The translations under genes and the position numbers were made by a program. From the NCBI RefSeq assembly GCF_002252505.1, contig NZ_NNRL01000163.1:439981-503980 (forward strand): 64,000 nucleotides of DNA, given 5' to 3'. Positions 17,948 through 26,465 of the stretch are shown here, one piece after another. The notes beneath the pieces were generated by a model. It saw nothing but the letters and a program-made list of their open reading frames with translations, made no database searches and was not told the DNA's origin. Within the stretch, counting starts at the first letter, position 1; every line of letters begins with the position of its first letter. This stretch comes from Brucella grignonensis (GTDB lineage Bacteria; Pseudomonadota; Alphaproteobacteria; Rhizobiales; Rhizobiaceae).

Positions 17948-18059
17948 GCGATACCTGTTACTTTCTTTGATAGATTGGCCCGACATCGGGCCGCAGCTTT
18001 AAATTTGGCCGGAACCTATATGATTAGACAGCATTTGTGAACAACCGAATTGGGCGATG

Positions 18060-18533
18060 TTATTTTGGGGCCAATCGCTCTGTGATTTGCCGCTTCAGGC
18101 GGTCTCGCACGTCACGATATGCATTCATGATCTGCTCGCGACTTCCCGTCATAAGCGTTGGATCAGGCGTGGGCCAATATTCCACATCGACGGAAAAGCC
18201 ACGCATCCGTTCAAGCACCGTATGATGCGCGAGCGGGGTAAGCGTGATGATAAGATCAAAATAGCCGTCCGCCAATTCTTCGAGTCCGCGCGGTTGCCGG
18301 GCATCGAGCGACAGGCCTTCTTCAATGAGCACGGCATCGACAAACGGATCGCGCTCGCCACGTTGAACACCGGCAGAAGCGATATACATATTGGGTGGAA
18401 GCAGTTTTCTTGCAAGAAGTTCGGCAATTGGCGAACGAATAGAATTCTTGCCACAGACGAAAAGTACAGAAGTGGGCCGTTTAGCGACTTCGCTTTCTTC
18501 TGTTGGGACAATCGCTTCCTGATTGCTCATCAA
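18060..18533 (-). CDS. Low-molecular-weight protein tyrosine phosphatase family protein
   Basis: The 157-residue protein has the P-loop C27-GKNSI-R33-S (CX5R) and a late WPTPDPT with the general-acid Asp. That fits the LMW-PTP/arsenate-reductase fold, though the loop sequence differs from the classic CLGNICRS. It sits between infA and the UPF0262 gene. Its physiological substrate is unknown. Confidence 0.8.
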   Translation of the reverse strand: MMSNQEAIVPTEESEVAKRPTSVLFVCGKNSIRSPIAELLARKLLPPNMYIASAGVQRGERDPFVDAVLIEEGLSLDARQPRGLEELADGYFDLIITLTPLAHHTVLERMRGFSVDVEYWPTPDPTLMTGSREQIMNAYRDVRDRLKRQITERLAPK

Positions 18534-18536
18534 GGA

Positions 18537-19019
18537 TCAGCCCCGCCAGTGCAGCACGCAGACGAGCGTGAAAAGACGCCGTGCGGTCGCAAAATCGACT
18601 TCGATCTTGCCGTTCAGTCTAGTTTGCAGAGTCTGCGAGCCTTCATTGTGCAAGCCGCGCCGTCCCATGTCGATCGCCTCGATCTTGCTGGGGCTCGCTG
18701 AGCGAATGGCCTCATAATAGCTTTCGCAAACGAGAAAATAGTCGCGCACAACGCGTCTCAATGGGGTTAACGAGAGAATGTGAGTTGCAACATCGTCACC
18801 GCTTTCACGCATGATGGAAAAAATCAAACGTGATTCCATCAGCGAAAGCTTCAGTTTGTACGGCCCGCCAGTATGGTCACCCACCGGATGAAACGCATTT
18901 TCTTCAATCAGGTCAAAAATCGCGACCGCGCGTTCGTGCTCGACGTCAGGCGTCGAGCGGCCGATGGAATCATCGAGCTCGACGTCAACAAGGCGGGCAT
19001 TAGGAACGCCGGCGGTCAT
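18537..19019 (-). CDS. UPF0262 family protein
   Basis: The 160-residue protein matches the alphaproteobacterial UPF0262 family ([25 protein letters not shown] at the N-terminus; [19 protein letters not shown] at the C-terminus). Function unknown. It follows hisD by six bases and precedes the phosphatase by three, so it is probably in the hisD operon. Confidence 0.85.
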   Translation of the reverse strand: MTAGVPNARLVDVELDDSIGRSTPDVEHERAVAIFDLIEENAFHPVGDHTGGPYKLKLSLMESRLIFSIMRESGDDVATHILSLTPLRRVVRDYFLVCESYYEAIRSASPSKIEAIDMGRRGLHNEGSQTLQTRLNGKIEVDFATARRLFTLVCVLHWRG

Positions 19020-19025
19020 GATACC

Positions 19026-20318
19026 TCATAGATTAAGCCGGATGGCGACAGATTGTGCGTGGGCGTCGAGGCCTTCAGCACGGGCGATTTCGATGGCTGC
19101 GGGACCGAGGGCACGCAACTGATCCGGGCCGAGTTTAAGAAGCGATGTGCGTTTCATGTAATCCAGAACCGACAGGCCAGACGAGAAACGCGCAGAGCGT
19201 GCTGTGGGCAGAACGTGGTTACAGCCGCCGACATAGTCGCCGATCACTTCCGGCGTATAGGCGCCTATAAACACCGAACCGGCGTTGCGGATTTTTGGCA
19301 AAAGCGCTTCCGGATCTGCCGTGGCGATTTCCAGATGCTCCGCAGCAATGCGGTTTGCCAGCGGAATGGCCGCTTCAAAATCGTCAACCAGAATGACGGC
19401 ACCGAAATCGCGCCAGCTTGCGGCGGCAGTCTCAGCACGCGGCAAAGTCTTGAGCTGACGCTCCACAGCCTCTTCAACAGCTCTTGCGAAAGGCTCGTCG
19501 TTCGTCATGAGAATCGACTGCGCCGCTGTGTCATGTTCTGCCTGTGCCAGAATGTCGGCGGCCAGCCAATCTGGATTGTTGTCCTTGTCGGCAATCACCA
19601 GAACTTCGGAAGGTCCTGCAATCATATCGATGCCGACAGTGCCGAACACAATGCGCTTGGCCGCAGCAACATATGCATTGCCGGGACCGACGATCTTGGC
19701 CACCGGCGCAATGGTTTCCGTGCCATAAGCGAGCGCCGCAATAGCCTGCGCACCGCCGACGCGGTAGATTTCCGACACACCTGCAAGACGGGCCGCAACC
19801 AGAACCAGTGGGTTGAGCTTGCCATCGGGTGAGGGAACAACCATGACGATGCGCTCGACGCCTGCGACCTTCGCGGGCACGGCATTCATCAGCACCGAAC
19901 TTGGATAGCTTGCCGTGCCGCCCGGCACATAAAGACCAACCGCTTCGATGGCTGTCCAGCGGGAACCGAGTTCTACACCAAGTGCGTCGGTATAACGGTC
20001 GTCCTTTGGGAGCTGACGCGCATGATGCTTTTCGATGCGTTCATGGGCAAGTTTGAGAGCTTCGATGGTCGAAGCAGGCGCCTGATCGAAAGCCGTATCG
20101 ATTTCCGCTTCCGTCACCCGGATACCGGTCTTATTCAAATCGATACGATCAAACCGCTGCGAATATTCAATAAGCGCTGTATCGCCTTCGCGACGCACGT
20201 GATCAACGATTTCGCGGGCAGCCCGATCCACATCTTCCGAGACCTCGCGCTTGCCGGTGAGGAAAGCTGCAAACTTCTGTTCAAAATCGGGATCGGTTTG
20301 TCTTAGCGTCGTGACCAC
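19026..20318 (-). CDS. hisD: Histidinol dehydrogenase
   Basis: The 430-residue enzyme has the expected motifs: VPGGTASYPSSVLMNAVPAKVAGV, the VGPGNAYVAAAKR segment, IAGPSEVLV, the QAEHDT zinc-site region and GGCNHVLPT. It catalyses the last two steps of histidine synthesis, L-histidinol to L-histidine with NAD. Other his genes are not adjacent. Confidence 0.97.
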   Translation of the reverse strand: MVTTLRQTDPDFEQKFAAFLTGKREVSEDVDRAAREIVDHVRREGDTALIEYSQRFDRIDLNKTGIRVTEAEIDTAFDQAPASTIEALKLAHERIEKHHARQLPKDDRYTDALGVELGSRWTAIEAVGLYVPGGTASYPSSVLMNAVPAKVAGVERIVMVVPSPDGKLNPLVLVAARLAGVSEIYRVGGAQAIAALAYGTETIAPVAKIVGPGNAYVAAAKRIVFGTVGIDMIAGPSEVLVIADKDNNPDWLAADILAQAEHDTAAQSILMTNDEPFARAVEEAVERQLKTLPRAETAAASWRDFGAVILVDDFEAAIPLANRIAAEHLEIATADPEALLPKIRNAGSVFIGAYTPEVIGDYVGGCNHVLPTARSARFSSGLSVLDYMKRTSLLKLGPDQLRALGPAAIEIARAEGLDAHAQSVAIRLNL

Positions 20319-20386
20319 GCTGGTATTCCTTTAATTGTCAGTCTGGGCGGTGCCCGTCAGGTATGCGAAGCAGATGTCAGCGGCAA

Positions 20387-20836
20387 TCAGGCGTCGTGTC
20401 GCGGCAGGGAATTTGTTTCCCAGGCTGGTCCCACATCCGTCAGCTGCGCTTCAATGCATTCCACATCCAGACGGATAGCTGCATTTGCCGAAAAAGTCAG
20501 TTCCAATGTTCCGGCAGGTGCCTCACCGGGAATGAAACGAATAGCAAGCAGCGAGAGAACCTCATCCGGCTTCTGTCGATCAATGCCGGTGGCTTTCGCA
20601 ACCGTCACACGATTGAAATGCAAAGCTGCCCGGCGGCGCTGATACTGGGGTTTGCGAAACAGCTTTGGCTTCGCTTCTTCCCACGCAAAACGGTTGGCAG
20701 TCAGGACAAAGCGCTTGTCCTTCGCGAGATATTGAAGATCGGAGACTTTTAGGACTGCATCCTGAAGATGGGCGGACAGGACCTGCAAATCCTCCTCATC
20801 CAGCGCCACAAGCTTCAACATTTCCATATCTGGCAT
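20387..20836 (-). CDS. DUF2948 family protein
   Basis: The 149-residue protein reads LVALDEEDLQVLSAHLQDAVLKV, then FVLTANRFAWE, and RRRAALHFNRV, as in the alphaproteobacterial DUF2948 family. No function is known. It lies between murA and hisD on the same strand, an order conserved in the group. Confidence 0.82.
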   Translation of the reverse strand: MPDMEMLKLVALDEEDLQVLSAHLQDAVLKVSDLQYLAKDKRFVLTANRFAWEEAKPKLFRKPQYQRRRAALHFNRVTVAKATGIDRQKPDEVLSLLAIRFIPGEAPAGTLELTFSANAAIRLDVECIEAQLTDVGPAWETNSLPRHDA

Positions 20837-20939
20837 CGTTCCCTACTGTTCTTCAGTCTTAGGCAAGTCAACTTTACATGCCAGCAGAAAAAAATCGACA
20901 GGCTTTTCAGCCTGTTGATTAATCTGCCTGCAATAAAAG

Positions 20940-20967
20940 AAAAGCCGGAAACTTATTTCCGGCTTTT
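20940..20967 (-). terminator. Terminator after murA
   Basis: A perfect 12-bp stem (20940-20951 with 20956-20967) rich in AAAAGCCGG lies six bases past the murA stop on the minus strand. It is followed on that strand by a T-rich run. Confidence 0.85.
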
Positions 20968-20973
20968 AAGCAA

Positions 20974-22266
20974 TTAACCGCTGATGCGTTCGACATTCGC
21001 GCCGCAACGCGAGAGCTTTTCTTCCAGACGCTCAAAGCCGCGATCAAGGTGATAGACGCGGTTGACGATGGTTTCACCTTCGGCTGCAAGACCTGCAATG
21101 ACGAGAGAAACCGAAGCGCGCAGATCGGTTGCCATAACCTGAGCGCCCTTGAGACGTTCGACGCCTTCAACTGTCGCGGTCTGACCGGACAGCGAAATCT
21201 TTGCGCCAAGGCGCGCCAGTTCCTGTACGTGCATAAAGCGATTCTCGAAAATCGTTTCGGTAATGCGCGACGTTCCCTTTGCCATGGTCATCAGGCCCAT
21301 GAACTGCGCCTGAAGATCGGTCGGGAAACCGGGGAATGGATCGGTCGTTACGTCAACCGGGTGAATACCGTGACCATTGCGCACAACGCGCAGGCCGCTG
21401 TTGGTTTCGGTGATTTCAGCACCGGCTTTGCGCAGCGTATCGAGTGCTGCGGTCAGCTGACTTGCCTCAGCACCTTCGAGCAGAACGTCGCCACCGGTCA
21501 TGGCCACAACCATGGCATACGTGCCGGTTTCAATGCGATCAGGAATGACGCGAACGCGTGCACCAGACAGGCTTGTCACGCCCTGAACATGGATCGCTTC
21601 GGTGCCAGCACCGGTGATTTTTGCACCCATTGCGTTGAGGCAGTCGGCCAGATTGACCACTTCTGGCTCGCGCGCAGGATTTTCAATGATTGTTTCGCCC
21701 TTGGCAAGCACGGCTGCCATCAGCATCACATGGGTTGCGCCGACCGAAACCTTCGGGAAGCGATAGCGTGCGCCGACGAGACCGCCCTTTGGCGCGCGCG
21801 CCTTGGCATAACCGTTTTCAATGTCGATTTGTGCACCGAGAGCCTGAAGGCATTCGAGCAGCAGGTCAACCGGGCGCGTACCGATGGCACAACCGCCAGG
21901 CAGCGATACTGTGGCTTCTCCCATACGAGCAAGGAGCGGTCCGATAACCCAGAAGCTCGCACGCATCTTGGAAACCAGCTCATAAGGAGCAACGGTGTCG
22001 ACGATATTACGGGCTGTGAAATGGATGGTGCGCGAGTAAGCACCATTCTGGTGTTCGCGGCGGCCGTTGACCGAATAATCAACGCCATGATTGGAAAGAA
22101 TGCGGATCAGCTGTTCGACATCGGCGAGATGCGGCACGTTTTCGAGCGTCAGCGTATCGTCGGTGAGAAGAGAGGCGATCATCAAAGGAAGCGCAGCATT
22201 TTTCGCGCCGGAGATGGGAATGACGCCGTTGAGCTTGTTGCCGCCGACGATTTTGATGCGATCCAT
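20974..22266 (-). CDS. murA: UDP-N-acetylglucosamine 1-carboxyvinyltransferase
   Basis: The 430-residue enzyme opens with [20 protein letters not shown] and has the active-site loop [13 protein letters not shown] with C126, the residue that fosfomycin alkylates. It adds enolpyruvate to UDP-GlcNAc, the first committed step of peptidoglycan synthesis. Confidence 0.97.
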   Translation of the reverse strand: MDRIKIVGGNKLNGVIPISGAKNAALPLMIASLLTDDTLTLENVPHLADVEQLIRILSNHGVDYSVNGRREHQNGAYSRTIHFTARNIVDTVAPYELVSKMRASFWVIGPLLARMGEATVSLPGGCAIGTRPVDLLLECLQALGAQIDIENGYAKARAPKGGLVGARYRFPKVSVGATHVMLMAAVLAKGETIIENPAREPEVVNLADCLNAMGAKITGAGTEAIHVQGVTSLSGARVRVIPDRIETGTYAMVVAMTGGDVLLEGAEASQLTAALDTLRKAGAEITETNSGLRVVRNGHGIHPVDVTTDPFPGFPTDLQAQFMGLMTMAKGTSRITETIFENRFMHVQELARLGAKISLSGQTATVEGVERLKGAQVMATDLRASVSLVIAGLAAEGETIVNRVYHLDRGFERLEEKLSRCGANVERISG

Positions 22267-22526
22267 GCTGTTTCACCTTCTGGGCCGAAGCCATTTGCCC
22301 GGTAATTGATTTTTGCAAGTTCCGCAGCGTTCAGGCCTGCGGTGTTGCATTATGAAATGACTGTTCTTGCGGCGGAATTACGTCGATCACGAATCATAGC
22401 CGAACCGCAACGCCATCAAGAATTGAATTGTGCTTTTATCGCAGCCACTCGCTATCTTCAAGAAAGGCTTTGCCGGCTGCGGTTTTGTTCCGCCTGATAT
22501 ACTAACCTTGAAAATTGAACCGTATG

Positions 22527-22706
22527 TTAATCGGTGTCGTCTTTTCCTGCAGTGATGCCAGTATTACGTTCGTCGGCATCGCCGGCGCGGCGCGAACGGG
22601 TTTGTGCTTTACGACGTGCCAGATTCGCCCGAAGCTGCTCTGCAAGCCGCTTTTTGCGCCTGTCCGCCTGATTTTGTTTTTCGTCGTGGGTGTCATCTTC
22701 GTTCAT
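22527..22706 (-). CDS. Small charged protein upstream of murA
   Basis: A 59-residue frame reads MNEDDTHDEKQNQADRRKKR then LAEQLRANLARRKAQTRSRR and ends GKDDTD. The basic middle and acidic ends resemble small Rhizobiales proteins of unknown function that I recall beside murA. It is 260 bases upstream of murA on the same strand. Function unknown. Confidence 0.6.
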   Translation of the reverse strand: MNEDDTHDEKQNQADRRKKRLAEQLRANLARRKAQTRSRRAGDADERNTGITAGKDDTD

Positions 22707-22853
22707 GAGGGCTGTTTACTACGGCAGAATGCGCACGAAAAGCACCTTCTGTGGAGGTGGGCGGGGGATTTCCACATTATGTGAAAATAATTGTGATTGG
22801 TTGCTTGCGATTTGCGTAATGATGTGTCAGAAGTCCGCCGCGTTCAAGAGAAT

Positions 22854-22928
22854 GCTGCGGTAGCTCAGTGGTAGAGCACTCCATTGGTAATGGAGAGGTC
22901 GAGAGTTCAATCCTCTCTCGCAGCACCA
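22854..22928 (+). tRNA. tRNA-Thr (GGT), integration site
   Basis: A full cloverleaf begins GCTGCGGTAGCTCAG, with anticodon arm CTCCA-TTGGTAA-TGGAG (anticodon GGT) and an encoded CCA at 22926-22928. Its last 23 bases form the attL core; the tRNA remains intact after integration. Confidence 0.96.
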
Positions 22929-22929
22929 G
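22906..22929 (+). other. attL core
   Basis: The 24 bases from TTCAATCC to CACCAG, comprising the T-arm end, acceptor 3' strand and CCA of tRNA-Thr plus one base, are repeated exactly at 40183-40206. These mark the left recombination site. Confidence 0.93.
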
Positions 22930-22987
22930 CGCAACCCCCTGAAATCGTTAGAACCCCTTGCGCCATAAGGCGTTTTACCCATATTCA

Positions 22988-23009
22988 TGTCACAAATCGT
23001 GTCACAAAA
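22988..23009. repeat. Candidate integrase arm sites, left
   Basis: Two TGTCACAAA copies lie 12 bases apart (22988 and 23000), just inside attL and before the integrase start. The same motif recurs near attR at 40092-40109. Paired arm sites at both ends are typical for tyrosine integrases; binding is inferred. Confidence 0.5.
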
Positions 23010-24586
23010 TGGGTGTGGGTATGGCGGGCAAAGTTAGGCATCTTAAAGAGCGCAATGGGCGTTATTCAGCCCGGCTCGTCGTTCCGAAGAATCTCAGATC
23101 AATTGTCGGCAAGGCAGAACTCGAAACGCAATTAGGTGCGGATCGACGGCAGGCGCTAATTAAACTGCCAAGTGCTGTTGCGGCGTTACAAGGTCAAATT
23201 GCAATCGCAGAGCAACAGGCAATGCCAAAATCCGGCCCTGTTTCTTTGCGCTTTCCGTTATCGATTGAGCAGATTGCGAACCGGCATTATCAATCGCTAA
23301 TTATCTTTGATGAACAGATACGCCAAAGCGACCCGCGTTTCTCAAACATTGGTTTTGATGACGTATTCGTTGAAAACTTACGTGCCGGGATCGCGGGCCG
23401 CTTAAACGATGACCAGCTAGAAAATCTGGTAGGTGATCGAATTAATCGGTTTCAATTGCTCGGCAATACGGACGTTCAAAAAGGCTCACTGGACTGGCGC
23501 AAGCTGGCGATAGCTCTATGCGTTTCGGAGTATGAAGCCCTTTCACGATCAGCCGAACGCGACGAAGGAATTTTCAACGGAACGCCAGAGCATCCTATGC
23601 TTGTGAAGGCTATCGACGCGCCAGAGCCGCAACAGCCTGTTGACTTGATGGATTTGCTAGACGGCTATGTGAATCAGCTAGAGCGCCAAGGGAAGGGCAA
23701 AGAAGCCCGGAAGCGCTGGACCCCTGTTTTCACTGATTTGATGAAGTTCGTCGGGCATAACGATGCTTTGCGCATTACTGATGATAATATCAGGAATTGG
23801 CGAAACAAGAAGTTGGAAACGCTTGCAGCTAAAACCGTCTCGGACGTTTACATGGCAAGCGTTCGCGCCGTTCTGAATTGGGCAGTTGAAGAAAAGAAAA
23901 TACCGGAGAACCCAACTAAAGGCGTGAAAGTCAAAAAGCCGAAACAAGCGCAGTCTCGTGAAAAGGGCTTTCGCGATGATGAAGCTTTAGCAATCCTCAA
24001 AGCTTGCAGAGCTTACACGCCTATTCATCGAGATAATCCAAGCAATCGGGAATCTGAAAAGATGACCGCTGCAAAGAAGTTTGCTTCAATTTTGTGCGCG
24101 TTCACTGGCGCTCGTATCACCGAAATTATGCAGTTGCGAAAAGAGGACGTGCGCAAGGAAGGAGATATATCGGTGATTAGAATAGCGCCTGATGCGGGAT
24201 CGGTTAAATCTTTCACCTATCGCGATGTTCCTTTGCACCCGCAGATCATCGCAGAGGGCTTTTTAGAATTTGTGGATCGCTCAAAGTCTGGGCCGCTATT
24301 CCATTCCAATACCCCAGATAAAGCTCTCTCAGGTGCGAGAACCGTTGCTGGACGTGTCAGTCAGTGGCTGCATGAGATTAAAGTGATACCGGAAGGGTTA
24401 CAGCCTAACCACGCATGGCGGCATCGTTTCAAAACCATTGGAACAGAACTTGGCGTTTCTCAACGTGTCATTGATGCTATCCAAGGTCACGCAAGCCGAA
24501 CGGCAGGCGAGAACTATGGCGATGTGACCATACTGGCAAAAACTAGAGTTATGACGCAGTTTCCAAGTTACGAATTAGATCAGTAA
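23009..24586 (+). CDS. Tyrosine recombinase (integrase)
   Basis: The 525-residue integrase has an N-terminal KVRHLKERNGRYSARLVVPKNL domain, a core-binding region around 250-330, and a C-terminal catalytic domain. Visible catalytic residues are R369 (GARITEI), the HAWRHRF box and the nucleophile Y503 in ENYGDV. I start at MGVGMAGK (23009); an in-frame ATG at 22958 would translate the sequence beside the att site, and an ATG at 23021 is possible. It should insert and excise the element at the tRNA-Thr 3' end. Confidence 0.92.
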   Translation: MGVGMAGKVRHLKERNGRYSARLVVPKNLRSIVGKAELETQLGADRRQALIKLPSAVAALQGQIAIAEQQAMPKSGPVSLRFPLSIEQIANRHYQSLIIFDEQIRQSDPRFSNIGFDDVFVENLRAGIAGRLNDDQLENLVGDRINRFQLLGNTDVQKGSLDWRKLAIALCVSEYEALSRSAERDEGIFNGTPEHPMLVKAIDAPEPQQPVDLMDLLDGYVNQLERQGKGKEARKRWTPVFTDLMKFVGHNDALRITDDNIRNWRNKKLETLAAKTVSDVYMASVRAVLNWAVEEKKIPENPTKGVKVKKPKQAQSREKGFRDDEALAILKACRAYTPIHRDNPSNRESEKMTAAKKFASILCAFTGARITEIMQLRKEDVRKEGDISVIRIAPDAGSVKSFTYRDVPLHPQIIAEGFLEFVDRSKSGPLFHSNTPDKALSGARTVAGRVSQWLHEIKVIPEGLQPNHAWRHRFKTIGTELGVSQRVIDAIQGHASRTAGENYGDVTILAKTRVMTQFPSYELDQ

Positions 24587-24691
24587 AATTGATTTATTAA
24601 GCAATAATAATCAAAAATATTGATATTTAGGATTCACAACGATTCTCGTTTGTGAGAGAATAAGCCATGTTCAAAAGCATGGTTTGAAGTT

Positions 24692-25915
24692 GTGTTGAGT
24701 AAAAGTTTTGGCCGCGTATTTAAGGCAATAGGTTTTTCAATGGATCGGAAGGCATATAAGCTTTCCGATCCCGATGCTTATTCACTGTTCGGATTAACGC
24801 CTACCGTCTCAGGCTCTAATGTTAGTGGCAACAATGCCATTAATGTTCCAGCCGTCTTACAGGCTGTTCGCCTTATCTCTGAAAATATCGGCTCACTGCC
24901 ATGCAAGTTTTATCACGATGATGAACTAGGCAAAACAGCCACTAAAGATCACCCGGTATTCAAGATCGTTCACAACCGGGCTAACGGCTGGACAAGCGCA
25001 GGGCAGCTACGCACCGATCTAACGAAAGACGCGCTTATTCATGGCGGCGGCTTTGCAAAGGTTATTCGCTATCCAGACGGCAGACCATATGAGTTGGTAC
25101 GCCTAAAGCCCGGCACCGTTTCCGTTCTTGAAGATAGCCTTGCAGATTTGCCGCCAGTGTATCGTATCACTGAAGCAAGCGGCACCGTTGATTATCCGCA
25201 CACCGAAATTCTGCATATCAAGCCTTTTGGTGACAGATCACCCGTATCATATGGCCGCGAAGCGATTGGCCTATCTGCTACGCTGGAGCGCCACGGCTCT
25301 AAGTTTTTTGGATCAGGTACGCGGGCAAGCTGCATTATCTCGAATGATAAACCGCAGGCAACCACACTCGGCGCAACCGCAATTGCCAACGTCAAGAAAT
25401 CCTATCTCGCTTGGCAGTCTGGTCAAACGAATGAACCGCTAATTCTGGACGCTGGATTTAAGGCCGAATATCCGGCTATGACCTCGACCGATGCGCAGTA
25501 TCTCGAAAATCGCGTTTTCCAGATTGATGACATTGCCCGCATTTTTGGCGTTCCGTCTACCATGTTGTTTGAGCTTACACGCGGCACATGGGCGAACACG
25601 GAAGAAATGGCCCGTTCGTTCATGCAGCTTTGCTTGCGCCCTTGGCTCGACCGCTGGCAGGACGCTTATTCGACAGTGTTGCTCACAGAAGATGAGCAAG
25701 ACGCGCACAGCTTTGAATTTGTCATTGATGACCTACAACGCGCCGATGCATCCGCCCGCGCCGAAATCTTCAACAAGCTGATCGCTGCCCGCGTCATGAC
25801 CCCTAATGAGGTCCGCGCCACCATGAACATGCAGCCACTACCCGGCGGCGATGAGTTGGCGAACCCCTACACCACAACCAGCCCGAAGGCAGATTCCGCA
25901 AAGGATGAAACCTAA
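24692..25915 (+). CDS. HK97-type phage portal protein
   Basis: The 407-residue protein has NVPAVLQAVRLISENIGSLPC, then a central DALIHGGGFAKVIR and HIKPFGDRSPVSYGREAIG, and the late IFGVPSTMLFE, all typical of HK97 portals. The portal ring is the DNA entry channel of the capsid. It starts with a GTG; an ATG at 24740 is an alternative. Unusually it directly follows the integrase; terminase genes come 5 kb later. Confidence 0.88.
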   Translation: MLSKSFGRVFKAIGFSMDRKAYKLSDPDAYSLFGLTPTVSGSNVSGNNAINVPAVLQAVRLISENIGSLPCKFYHDDELGKTATKDHPVFKIVHNRANGWTSAGQLRTDLTKDALIHGGGFAKVIRYPDGRPYELVRLKPGTVSVLEDSLADLPPVYRITEASGTVDYPHTEILHIKPFGDRSPVSYGREAIGLSATLERHGSKFFGSGTRASCIISNDKPQATTLGATAIANVKKSYLAWQSGQTNEPLILDAGFKAEYPAMTSTDAQYLENRVFQIDDIARIFGVPSTMLFELTRGTWANTEEMARSFMQLCLRPWLDRWQDAYSTVLLTEDEQDAHSFEFVIDDLQRADASARAEIFNKLIAARVMTPNEVRATMNMQPLPGGDELANPYTTTSPKADSAKDET

Positions 25916-26085
25916 TGAGAACGGATGAAGAGCGCCTCGCAGATGTCTTACAGGCACGAACAGCGAAGCTTGAACGCGATATGATGCGCGGCAAGAATGC
26001 TCATGATGCGAAGGCGTATCAGGAAGCGAAACAGAAGCTTTTTGATGATGCGCAAGCGAACATGCAACGCTTGGTGAACCGATAA
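25915..26085 (+). CDS. 56-residue protein matching the tape measure N-terminus
   Basis: The start overlaps the portal stop by one base and the stop overlaps the next start by one base, so it is tightly packed into the operon. The protein reads RTDEERLADVLQARTAKLER, then DMMRGKNAHDAK. Its first 28 residues closely match the tape measure protein's start (TDEERLSIVLQAKVDKLERD, then MQRGKNA). The rest is a charged helix. It may be a scaffold-like factor or a duplication of the tape measure N-terminus; no family is recognised. Confidence 0.75.
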   Translation: MRTDEERLADVLQARTAKLERDMMRGKNAHDAKAYQEAKQKLFDDAQANMQRLVNR

Positions 26086-26465
26086 TGATCACCGCGTTCA
26101 TTGGCGACAAAGAGCGCCAGCTTAAAATCATACCAGAGCATATTGCAGAACTCGAAAAGCTGACAACCTCGGCTATCGGCGTTTTATATACCCGCGTTCT
26201 TAATGCAGCTTTTAGCTATGGCGACTTGATCACGATTATCCGGCTCGGACTGATCGGCGGCGGCACGAGCGAACAAGAAGCACTTCACCTCACCGAAACA
26301 TATATCAAGCCACGCCCAATCATGCAGACCCTGCCAATTGCGCTAGACCTCATGGAATTGGTTTGGAGCGGTGAAGTCCTATCAGATGCGCCCGACAACG
26401 CGGCAGACGATGAGGAAAGCTTGCGGGCCGCTATAAATGATGCGCTTGAACAGGTAGCACCATGA
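26085..26465 (+). CDS. GTA gp10-like tail assembly chaperone
   Basis: The 126-residue protein resembles the gp10 family of Rhodobacter-type gene transfer agents: a helix LKIIPEHIAELEKLT, then ITIIRLGLIGGGTSEQEA and a late TYIKPRPIMQTLPIALDLM. In the family this sits in the tail module; here it lies between portal and capsid genes. It suggests that the element makes, or once made, a tail. Confidence 0.7.
   Translation: MITAFIGDKERQLKIIPEHIAELEKLTTSAIGVLYTRVLNAAFSYGDLITIIRLGLIGGGTSEQEALHLTETYIKPRPIMQTLPIALDLMELVWSGEVLSDAPDNAADDEESLRAAINDALEQVAP

Noticed and set aside
22502-22696. Minus-strand frame KTPI-type peptide over the murA upstream region
   Set aside because: It is an alternative frame of the better-supported 59-residue gene (22527-22706), which has a coherent charged composition and a proper end.
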